Assembly (NCBI GenBank): GCA_018824765.1
Contig: JAHJFW010000045.1
Coordinates: 1-5,945, forward strand
Origin: Patescibacteria group bacterium
GTDB taxonomy: Bacteria > Patescibacteriota > Patescibacteriia > 2-12-FULL-60-25
Reading direction: 5' to 3'
DNA: 5,945 nt
A program made the translations under genes and the position numbers. Below the pieces are notes generated by a model. The model was given only the letters and a program-made list of their open reading frames with translations, did no database searches and was not told where the DNA came from. How positions within the stretch are numbered: position 1 is the first letter of the stretch; each line of letters starts with the position of its first letter. This document shows, in pieces, positions 1 through 5,489 of this stretch.

Positions 1-23
1 CGCTTATTGTTTATTGTTGCAGT

Positions 24-413
24 ATGACCTTTCGCATGTATCTTCTGTTTATGGCTCTGGCCACGGTTCTGTCATGGATCGCTTGGACAGGCGTATTGAT
101 AAGCACGAATCCATACGAAGCCGGAGTGCCGGGTTTTCTGATTTTTTATCTGACCCTTTTTATGGGTTTGGCCGGCACGCTGACTTTATTGGGTGTGGTA
201 TATCGAGTTAAAATTTTACGTAGGCAGGAGGTGAAAATCCGCGAGGTGCGAAGATCTTTCCGACATGCTATCGCACTGTCAATCGCGGCAATTATTTCAC
301 TGGCGCTTTCAGCCCAAGGCGGTTTTAAGTGGTGGTATCTGCCGTTAATCATTTTGGTATTGGCGGCAACCGAATATTTTTTCCTGGTCAAAGAAGAATC
401 CAGACGGGTTTGA
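24..413 (+). CDS. Small four-helix membrane protein, conserved-hypothetical type, function unknown
   Basis: This is a 129-residue protein with four hydrophobic segments at about residues 5-25, 35-59, 81-97 and 103-122. Segments 2 and 3 are joined by a strongly basic stretch (about 61-80, RVKILRRQEVKIREVRRSFR) that should lie in the cytoplasm. The motif NPYEAGVPGFLIFYLTLF (29-46) followed by GLAGTLTLLG, and the RRQEV...REVRRSFRHAI stretch, resemble a family of short membrane proteins I associate with Patescibacteria genomes; that is recall, not a search. No catalytic motif is visible and I assign no function. The ATG at 24 has no Shine-Dalgarno sequence. The gene ends 87 nt before mreB on the same strand, so co-transcription with the cell-shape genes is possible but not shown. 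The protein is complete, ending in TGA. Confidence 0.8.
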   Translation: MTFRMYLLFMALATVLSWIAWTGVLISTNPYEAGVPGFLIFYLTLFMGLAGTLTLLGVVYRVKILRRQEVKIREVRRSFRHAIALSIAAIISLALSAQGGFKWWYLPLIILVLAATEYFFLVKEESRRV

Positions 414-500
414 GTACTTTTTTGGTTCATTGTGGCCAGGATTAAAAAACTATTTCCACTCTTGCCGTTATCGCTTCCGCGTGTCTAAGATACGTGCGAT

Positions 501-1547
501 ATGATAGCCGCTTTGGCAAAATTTTTTTCAAAAGATTTAGGGGTTGATCTCGGAACGGCCAATACTTTGATATATACCAAGGGCAAGGGCATTGCTATCA
601 ATGAACCGTCGTTTGTCGCCGTAAATACGCGCAATGGCCGGCTTTTGGCAGTTGGCCACGAAGCCAAGGCTATGCTTGGCAAAACGCCACCGCATATTTT
701 GGTTACCAGGCCGTTGAATCGCGGAATTATCGCGGACTTTGAAGTAACTGAAAAAATGTTAAGGTATTTTTTCGAAAAAGTGCATCGTGAAAATACAGCT
801 TTTATGCCGCGCCCTAGGGTGGTGATAGGCGTGCCGTTGGATGTTACGGAAGTGGAAAGAAAAGCCGTGGGTGATGCAGTGCTGGCAGCCGGAGCCCTTG
901 AGGTGCATATTATTGAGGAACCCATGGCCGCGGCAATTGGAGTCGGGTTGCCGATTTCCGAACCGATCGGCAATATGATTATCGATATCGGTGGCGGTAC
1001 GACAGAGATCGCCGTAATTTCTCTGAACGGCGTAGTAACCGCAAAATCTATTCCGATTGCCGGAGACGAAATGAACCGCAACATAATGCAATATGCCAGA
1101 GATGTGTTCAACCTACTGTTAGGGGAACGGGTGGCGGAGGAAATTAAAATTGATGCCGGTTCGGCAATGTCATCGGACGAAACATCTGAAGTTGCGATGC
1201 GCGGACGTGATCTGCTTTCAGGTTTGCCGCGCGAAATTTTGGTTAATGATGAACAGATCAGAGAAGCTTTGGCCAGATCCGTCAAAGCCATTATCGAACA
1301 CATTAAATCAATTTTGGAAATCACACCGCCAGAACTTGTGGCTGATATTTATCGTAGAGGAATTATCTTGGCCGGCGGTGGCGCGCTTTTGAAAAATTTG
1401 GACAAAGCAATAGCTGAAGGCACGGGTTTGACAGTACGTATAGCTGACGAACCCTTGACGGCAGTGGCCAAAGGAACAGGAATTTTATTGGAGGACAGGC
1501 GTTTGCTGAAAGATGTGGCTTTTCCAGCAACGGATATTATGCGCTGA
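501..1547 (+). CDS. mreB: Rod shape-determining protein MreB (bacterial actin homologue)
   Basis: MreB is an ATP-binding actin-family protein that forms short membrane-attached filaments which position the lateral-wall synthesis machinery. The 348 residues match the usual family length. The phosphate-1 loop is DLGTANTLIYTKGKG (16-30). IIEEPMAAAIG (137-147) carries the conserved catalytic glutamate region, phosphate-2 is DIGGGTTEIAVI (162-173), and the adenosine motif is LAGGGALL (290-297). The C-terminal ADEPLTAVAKGTG (315-327) is also typical. The N-terminus MIAALAKFFSK looks like the amphipathic membrane-binding helix seen in many MreBs. An in-frame TAA at 486-488 makes the ATG at 501 the earliest possible ATG; no Shine-Dalgarno precedes it. 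The stop TGA (1545-1547) lies inside the first unit of a 40-bp tandem repeat, and an in-frame TAA follows at 1551-1553. mreC, mreD and PBP2 follow on the same strand. Confidence 0.98.
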   Translation: MIAALAKFFSKDLGVDLGTANTLIYTKGKGIAINEPSFVAVNTRNGRLLAVGHEAKAMLGKTPPHILVTRPLNRGIIADFEVTEKMLRYFFEKVHRENTAFMPRPRVVIGVPLDVTEVERKAVGDAVLAAGALEVHIIEEPMAAAIGVGLPISEPIGNMIIDIGGGTTEIAVISLNGVVTAKSIPIAGDEMNRNIMQYARDVFNLLLGERVAEEIKIDAGSAMSSDETSEVAMRGRDLLSGLPREILVNDEQIREALARSVKAIIEHIKSILEITPPELVADIYRRGIILAGGGALLKNLDKAIAEGTGLTVRIADEPLTAVAKGTGILLEDRRLLKDVAFPATDIMR

Positions 1548-1666
1548 AAATAAGAATCTAGGAATTAGAATCTGGAATCTAGGCTGGAAATAAGAATCTA
1601 GGAATTAGAATCTGGAATCTAGGCTGGAAATAAGAATCTAGGAATTAGAATCTGGAATCTAGGCTG
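1543..1666. repeat. 40-bp tandem repeat, three copies plus a 4-nt partial
   Basis: The units are 1543-1582, 1583-1622 and 1623-1662, followed by GCTG at 1663-1666. The copies are identical except for one base at the fifth position (A at 1547, G in the other two). Each unit reads GCTG(A/G)AAATAAG, then AATCTAGGAATTAGAATC, then TGGAATCTAG. Inside the unit there is a weaker 14-nt periodicity (AGAATCTAGGAATT, then AGAATCTGGAATCT). Near-identity suggests recent expansion by slippage or recombination. The first unit includes the mreB stop codon. No hairpin, coding potential or known protein-binding site is evident. Confidence 0.97.
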
Positions 1667-1677
1667 AGTAAGACTAT

Positions 1678-1732
1678 TACTATTCTCTAATTCGCGCGCC
1701 TGCCCGCCTTTGGAGGGAATTAGAGAATAGTA
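1678..1732. repeat. 16-bp perfect inverted repeat with a GC-rich, partly self-pairing loop
   Basis: The left arm TACTATTCTCTAATTC (1678-1693) is exactly complementary to the right arm GAATTAGAGAATAGTA (1717-1732). The 23-nt loop is GC-rich, and CCCGCC TTT GGAGGG (1703-1717) can form a small inner hairpin, sharing its last G with the outer stem. No T-run follows on either strand, so a standard intrinsic terminator is unlikely. It could be a small palindromic repeat element, or an mRNA structure affecting mreB-mreC processing or stability. The arms share GAATTAGA with the adjacent 40-bp repeat. Confidence 0.85.
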
Positions 1733-1812
1733 GATGATTCGGAGCCATTCTCTTATATAATCACTGGGAATTGAGCACTGAGAACTTTTATCCCCCCATT
1801 CGTATTTTCGCC

Positions 1813-1874
1813 ATGCCTATCCTGCCTACCCTGCCTACCGGCAGGCAGGCGGCAGGCAGGCGGCAGGTAGGCAT
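1813..1874. repeat. GC-rich palindrome of 9-bp and 11-bp tandem units upstream of mreC
   Basis: The left half has three 9-bp units (GCCTATCCT, GCCTACCCT, GCCTACCGG; 1815-1841). The right half has three 11-bp units (GGCAGGCAGGC twice, then GGCAGGTAGGC; 1840-1872). The ends ATGCCTA (1813-1819) and TAGGCAT (1868-1874) are complementary, and CCTGCC units pair with GGCAGG units, so a strong though register-ambiguous stem-loop is expected. It ends 15 nt before the mreC ATG, close enough to influence ribosome access. From recall, CCTGCC/GGCAGG repeats are frequent in Parcubacteria intergenic DNA. Confidence 0.9.
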
Positions 1875-1889
1875 ACCATTTATTGAGTT

Positions 1890-2705
1890 ATGAATTTTCG
1901 TTCAAAGGCAATCATTACCACGCTTGTTGTAACCGCGCTTATCGCTGTTTTGCAGATAGCCAGAATTTTGGATCCGCTGGAAGGCGGTTTGCGTGTTATG
2001 TTTTTGCCGGTCGCGCGCGGAATGGCATCGCTTGGCGATTCGGCGCGCAACGCTCTTTTGGGCTCGCCCGAAGCGAAAGTTTTAAAAGAGAGAAATTCCG
2101 AACTTGAAGCGCGTATGGCGTCGCTCATCGTGGATTATGTGCGGCTAAGATCATTGGAAGAGGAGAACAGGTCTCTGCAAGCTTTGATCAAATTTCAAAA
2201 CGATACCGGATATGACAATTTGCCGGCGCGAATTATCGCGCAAAGCACTGATCCCATGAGCGCGACAGTGATGATTGATCGAGGATCAAGGGACGGCGTT
2301 GAAACCGGCATGGCCGTGGTCATCGGAGACGGGATACTGGTTGGCAAAGTTACGGGTTTGCGTGAGCGCGTAGCAACTATAACGTTGATATCGGATGAAA
2401 CCAGTCGGATCGCCGCCTCCGCATTAGGCGGAAAAGAACTGTTCGGTCTGGTTGAAGGCCGCGGCAACGGCGTGGCACGCCTGACATTGGTTCCGCAGTC
2501 CGCGGACTTGAAGCGCGACGACGTTGTTGTAACCGCAGGGACGGAGGATAAGATTCCGGCCAATCTGATCGTTGGCATAATCAACGAAGTGGAAGGCAAG
2601 GCGACTGACCCGTTTAAAAGCGCTTCGCTTGAATCATTGGTTAAACCGGAGCGTTTGAGCATCGTAATGGTTTTATTGCCCTCGGTTTTACGGCCGGAAC
2701 ACTGA
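1890..2705 (+). CDS. mreC: Rod shape-determining protein MreC
   Basis: MreC is a bitopic membrane protein that links MreB filaments to the periplasmic side of the elongasome and activates PBP2. The 271 residues, close to the family norm, hold a short cytoplasmic start, one membrane helix (about 7-24), a charged coiled-coil region (about 62-102, VLKERNSELEARM...RSLEEENRSLQALI), and the beta-rich MreC domain (about 110-265). Typical MreC sequence includes DPMSATVMIDRGSRDGVETGMAVV (121-144), GILVGKVTGL and VVVTAGTEDKIPANLIVGIINEV (212-234). An in-frame TGA at 1884-1886 makes the ATG at 1890 the earliest ATG. No Shine-Dalgarno is seen; a GC-rich palindrome lies just upstream. Translation ends with consecutive stops TGA TAA. 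mreB precedes it by 342 nt and mreD follows by 148 nt. Confidence 0.96.
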   Translation: MNFRSKAIITTLVVTALIAVLQIARILDPLEGGLRVMFLPVARGMASLGDSARNALLGSPEAKVLKERNSELEARMASLIVDYVRLRSLEEENRSLQALIKFQNDTGYDNLPARIIAQSTDPMSATVMIDRGSRDGVETGMAVVIGDGILVGKVTGLRERVATITLISDETSRIAASALGGKELFGLVEGRGNGVARLTLVPQSADLKRDDVVVTAGTEDKIPANLIVGIINEVEGKATDPFKSASLESLVKPERLSIVMVLLPSVLRPEH

Positions 2706-2714
2706 TAATATATG

Positions 2715-2838
2715 AAATTCCAAATCCCAAAAGCCAAATCCCAAACAATGACCAAAATTTCAAATTCGAATGTCCGAAATGTTTTGGATTTTTTTAATTG
2801 GAATTTGTTAGGTGCTTGGAATTTGGAATTTGGAATTT
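2715..2838. repeat. Imperfect inverted repeat (AAATTCC.../...GGAATTT) filling the mreC-mreD spacer
   Basis: The left end AAATTCCAAATCCCAAA (2715-2731) is nearly complementary to the right end TTGGAATTTGGAATTT (2823-2838); the outer 11 bases pair perfectly. AAATTCC/GGAATTT-type words recur inward, including CAAATTCGAA in the left half and TTGGAATTTG in the right. Near the centre CCGAAATGTTTTGG (2774-2787) can form a weak hairpin followed by seven T (2789-2795). The right arm is a short tandem array of TTGGAAT words. I recall similar AAATTCCAAATCCCAAA...TTTGGAATTT blocks as dispersed intergenic repeats in Parcubacteria. It resembles a small palindromic, MITE-like element but has no demonstrated mobility or target duplication. 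Confidence 0.8.
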
Positions 2839-2853
2839 ATTTTTTCGCTTAAT

Positions 2854-3387
2854 ATGACACGTTCGCGATGGATATTGGTGATCGTTGCCGCCTTGCTTAC
2901 AGGATTGTTGCAGGTAACTTTTTTTTCGCTTTTGCCCGAACCTTTTCGCGGAGTCCAGCCGGTTTTGATTTTATGCGTTTTAGGGGTGGCGATAAACCGC
3001 AGTGATGCAGCCCTTGTATTTGCCGCGGTCTCGGGCCTGATGATCGACCTCTTTACAGTGGGCGCGGGATTTTTAGCTTTTGCCGAACAGATGCTTGTGG
3101 TTTCCGCAGTCGCTATCATCGCCGAAAAAGTGTTGACCAACCGTTCAGTGTATTCGGCTGTTGCATTGTTATTAGCGGCTAGGATCATGTCATATATATG
3201 GCTGGCGGCAATGTCTTTTTTTAGCCGATTATTGTTTAAAACGCAGATTTTTATCCAACCGTTTAACTCCTTGTTGGTTACTATGGTTTGGGACGCCTTA
3301 TTTATGTGCACGATTTTTTTACTGCTCGCTTTTTTTACGCGACGTTTTTCAGTCGGCGTAGCGCGTTTCAACACTTATGACGGCTAA
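2854..3387 (+). CDS. mreD: Rod shape-determining protein MreD
   Basis: MreD is a small polytopic inner-membrane partner of MreC in the elongasome. The 177 residues are strongly hydrophobic, with about five to six membrane segments (roughly 6-27, 35-47, 52-70, 75-92, 100-122 and 138-161). The GLMIDLFTVG motif (61-70) with its buried aspartate is typical of MreD, and the length is normal. I chose the ATG at 2854. A GTG at 2812 is in frame and would add 14 residues (starting VLGIWNLEFIF), but those codons are the AT-rich intergenic repeat read in frame, and MTRSRWILVI is a natural start to the first helix. No Shine-Dalgarno is visible. The end overlaps the PBP2 start by 11 nt, indicating coupled translation. 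Similarity across MreD is low in general, so context carries weight in this call. Confidence 0.9.
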   Translation: MTRSRWILVIVAALLTGLLQVTFFSLLPEPFRGVQPVLILCVLGVAINRSDAALVFAAVSGLMIDLFTVGAGFLAFAEQMLVVSAVAIIAEKVLTNRSVYSAVALLLAARIMSYIWLAAMSFFSRLLFKTQIFIQPFNSLLVTMVWDALFMCTIFLLLAFFTRRFSVGVARFNTYDG

Positions 3388-5293
3388 CGATCCTTTCCAA
3401 TGGCACGACGACGGAGGATTGGGCCACAGTGTTCCAATCGATTCGCCAGCAATGATCTCGCACGAGGTGATGTATGAAAATGATATCAGCCATGTTAAAG
3501 AACAGCCTTTATATCTTGGACGCGCCATACCGCGCAAAAGGTTTATCGGTATTTTTTTGATTTTATTTATTGTCTTCGCGGTTTTATTTTCCAGAGCGTA
3601 CTGGATGCAAGTGGTGAAGGGGAGTGAGTACCGCGCCTTGGCCGAAAGTAACCGTATAAGGAGCCAGGTGATTCTGCCGAAGAGAGGCGTGATCTATGAC
3701 CGCAACGGTCAAATCTTGGCCGAAAACATGCCGTCTTTCGATGTACGCGCCGTAGAGCGCCTGTTGCCGCAAGATGCTGCAACCAGAGCGGAAGTGCTGG
3801 TTAAACTGGGTAAAACATTGAATTTGCAAATCGCCGATATGGAGCGGATTTTTGCCTCTTCAACCGATCCGGACGAGAGCGTGGTGTTAAAGCGCGATGT
3901 GCCTTATGACCGCGCTATTACTGTTAAAATATTGGCGGCGCAGGAGGCGGGGATAGAAGTTGCCGTGGGCAGTAAGCGGCGATATGCGACTTCACCGCAA
4001 TTTATGTCCTTGTCGCATATTTTAGGCTATGTCGGCGCGATTACAGTTGAAGAATTGGATGAAAAACGTGCGGAGGGCTACCGGCAGATCGATACCATCG
4101 GAAAAACCGGAGTCGAGGATTCGTATGAAAGTATTTTGCGGGGACAGCCGGGAGAGCGTCTATACGAGGTTGATGCGCGCCACCATATCACAGCCGTGGT
4201 CGGGGAAAAGGATGCTGTGGACGGGCGTGATTTGATGCTTACGATTGATGCGGATTTGCAGCAAGCGGCTGAAATGGCTTTGCGTAAAGAGATGGAAAAA
4301 GATGATTTGAAGAGAGGAGCGGTGATCGCGATGAATCCACAAAACGGGGAAATCCTGGCGGCAGTTTCTTGGCCGGCTTATGACAACAATATTTTTTCCG
4401 GAGCGGTTTCTTCTTCAGCATATCTGGCGCTGCTCGATAATCCGGACAATCCGCTTTTACCGCGCGCATGGTCCGGAATTTATCCTTCGGGTTCAACCGC
4501 CAAGCCGGTCATCGCGACTGCAGCCTTGGCCGAAGGCGTCATTACGCCGCAAACCACGGTCCATTCTGTCGGCGGTTTGCAAATCGGGCCATGGTTTTTT
4601 CCTGACTGGAAAGCAGGCGGCCATGGCTCGGTGAATGTGCGCAGCGCCATTGCATGGTCTGTCAACACGTTTTTTTATTATATCGGCGGCGGTTATAACA
4701 ACTTTGTGGGATTGGGCGTTGATCGCCTGACCAAATGGATGCGTAACTTCGGCTTGGGCGACAAAACAGGTTTGGATGTTTTTGGCGAACTGTCCGGTTT
4801 TGTGCCCTCGCAAGAATGGAAGAAAAAAACAAAGGGCGAGGATTGGTTTATCGGCGATACGTACAACCTGTCAATCGGACAGGGAGATTTGCTGGTAACG
4901 CCTTTGCAGGTGGCTTTATTCACTGCAGAAGTTGCAAACGGCGGTTTTCGTATCCGGCCGCATTTTGCACTTACAAAAAATCCGGAGGAGATGAAAGGCG
5001 ACGAGATAGCATCGTCAGAGACAATTAAAACCGTGCGTTTGGGAATGAGAGACACCGTAATTTACGGTTCCGGTCGCGCTTTGGCAGGATTTCCAGTGCC
5101 TGTCGCCGGAAAAACCGGAACAGCCCAATGGCGCAGCGACCGGCCGAACCATGCGTGGTTCACGGCTTTCGCCCCGTTTGAGAATCCCGAAATCGTTGTA
5201 ACGGTTTTGCTAGAAGAAGGCGTTGAAGGATCAAGCACCGCAGTTCCCGTTGCACGCGAAGTTTTGGATGCTTGGTTGAAGGGGAGGAAGTAG
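3377..5293 (+). CDS. mrdA: Penicillin-binding protein 2 (elongation-specific class B transpeptidase)
   Basis: This enzyme cross-links peptidoglycan stem peptides during lateral-wall growth and is a target of beta-lactams. The 638 residues comprise a cytoplasmic tail (1-55), one membrane helix (about 56-73), a dimerisation/pedestal domain (about 95-290, with RGVIYDRNG at 103-111 and the GKTGVEDSYESILRGQPG block at 242-259), and a transpeptidase domain (about 312-635). The three active-site motifs are present: SxxK as S373-T-A-K376 within YPSGSTAKPV, SxN as S428-V-N430, and KTG at 579-581 in AGKTGTAQW. STAK is a variant of the more common STFK. The ATG at 3377 overlaps mreD; an internal ATG at 3470 would remove 31 residues of tail. 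The acidic, hydrophilic 50-residue tail is longer than in E. coli PBP2. Placement after mreBCD supports PBP2 rather than the division enzyme PBP3/FtsI. Confidence 0.96.
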   Translation: MTANDPFQWHDDGGLGHSVPIDSPAMISHEVMYENDISHVKEQPLYLGRAIPRKRFIGIFLILFIVFAVLFSRAYWMQVVKGSEYRALAESNRIRSQVILPKRGVIYDRNGQILAENMPSFDVRAVERLLPQDAATRAEVLVKLGKTLNLQIADMERIFASSTDPDESVVLKRDVPYDRAITVKILAAQEAGIEVAVGSKRRYATSPQFMSLSHILGYVGAITVEELDEKRAEGYRQIDTIGKTGVEDSYESILRGQPGERLYEVDARHHITAVVGEKDAVDGRDLMLTIDADLQQAAEMALRKEMEKDDLKRGAVIAMNPQNGEILAAVSWPAYDNNIFSGAVSSSAYLALLDNPDNPLLPRAWSGIYPSGSTAKPVIATAALAEGVITPQTTVHSVGGLQIGPWFFPDWKAGGHGSVNVRSAIAWSVNTFFYYIGGGYNNFVGLGVDRLTKWMRNFGLGDKTGLDVFGELSGFVPSQEWKKKTKGEDWFIGDTYNLSIGQGDLLVTPLQVALFTAEVANGGFRIRPHFALTKNPEEMKGDEIASSETIKTVRLGMRDTVIYGSGRALAGFPVPVAGKTGTAQWRSDRPNHAWFTAFAPFENPEIVVTVLLEEGVEGSSTAVPVAREVLDAWLKGRK

Positions 5294-5328
5294 AAAGGCT
5301 GCGGATTCCATCAAGTACGTAAAGTCAT

Positions 5329-5356
5329 TTGACATAGCTTACCGCCTTGGTATAGC
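5329..5356 (+). promoter_or_regulatory. Candidate sigma-70-type promoter P1 upstream of greA
   Basis: A perfect TTGACA (5329-5334) is separated by 16 nt from TATAGC (5351-5356), which is preceded by TG at 5348-5349, giving an extended -10 (TGGTATA). It lies 36 nt after the PBP2 stop. The -10 matches only four of six consensus bases, and a possible terminator (5373-5392) lies just downstream, so it may not drive greA alone. This is pattern recognition only. Confidence 0.4.
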
Positions 5357-5372
5357 CTGTTATTAATAAGCG

Positions 5373-5392
5373 GCGCGCAATTCTAGGCGCGT
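5373..5392 (+). terminator. Possible weak intrinsic terminator after mrdA
   Basis: CGCGC (5374-5378) pairs with GCGCG (5387-5391) around the 8-nt loop AATTCTAG, with a G-T wobble extending the stem. The downstream TATTTAATTCTT is T-rich but interrupted. The stem is short and the U-tract imperfect, so the call is tentative. Its place after the last elongasome gene and before a second TTGACA fits a transcript boundary before greA. Confidence 0.3.
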
Positions 5393-5401
5393 ATTTAATT
5401 C

Positions 5402-5434
5402 TTGACAGTTGCGGGTTTTATTTAAAGTTATAAA
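5402..5434 (+). promoter_or_regulatory. greA: Candidate promoter P2 for greA
   Basis: A second perfect TTGACA occurs at 5402-5407, about 85 nt before the greA start codon. No ideal -10 follows at 17 nt. Candidates are TAAAGT (5423-5428, 15-nt spacing, four of six matches) and TATAAA (5429-5434, 21-nt spacing, good sequence but long spacing). A small palindrome AAGTT/AACTT (5425-5438) overlaps this area. The leader from here to the start codon is very AT-rich. Confidence 0.35.
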
Positions 5435-5489
5435 ACTTACCGAAATTGTTTATTGATTATTGTAAATTGAATATTTGAATTTTTTTAAT

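Larger units (their letters stand above)
1548..1889. other. 342-nt repeat-rich spacer between mreB and mreC
   Basis: No gene is visible here on either strand. The spacer holds, in order, the 40-bp tandem repeat, a long inverted repeat (1678-1732), about 80 nt of mixed sequence (1733-1812) with an isolated TATAAT at 1756-1761 that lacks a convincing -35 box, and a GC-rich palindrome (1813-1874) ending 15 nt before the mreC start codon. Such a long spacer inside an mreBCD cluster is unusual, since these genes are commonly close together; the repeats account for more than two thirds of it. Confidence 0.85.

Noticed and set aside
485..1324. 279-residue open frame on the minus strand opposite mreB
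   Set aside because: It lies entirely within mreB, whose + strand product has every actin-family motif. The antisense translation is serine/isoleucine-rich and low in domain-like features, as expected for a shadow frame.
1545..1547. TGA read as glycine (Gracilibacteria-type recoding)
   Set aside because: The proteins end at the expected family lengths at TGA, further stops follow closely after mreB and mreC, and no TGA is needed inside any conserved domain.
1756..1761. TATAAT box in the mreB-mreC spacer
   Set aside because: The hexamer is perfect, but no -35-like sequence lies 16-18 nt upstream and there is no TG extension. In AT-rich spacer DNA a lone TATAAT is weak evidence for a promoter of mreC.
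1543..1874. CRISPR array
   Set aside because: The 40-bp units are contiguous with no unique spacers between them, and no cas gene is present.
2195..2755. 186-residue minus-strand open frame opposite mreC
   Set aside because: It is a shadow of the well-supported mreC, and its first residues (VWDLAFGIWNF) come from the AT-rich repeat.
2808..3374. 188-residue minus-strand open frame opposite mreD
   Set aside because: It is a mirror of mreD and the adjacent repeat, with a lysine/threonine/alanine-rich translation lacking recognisable motifs.
5337..5356. Hairpin GCTTACC/GGTATAGC after mrdA as a terminator
   Set aside because: The stem needs a bulge and is followed by CTGTTATTAATAAG rather than a T-run. 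It overlaps the better-supported extended -10 element.
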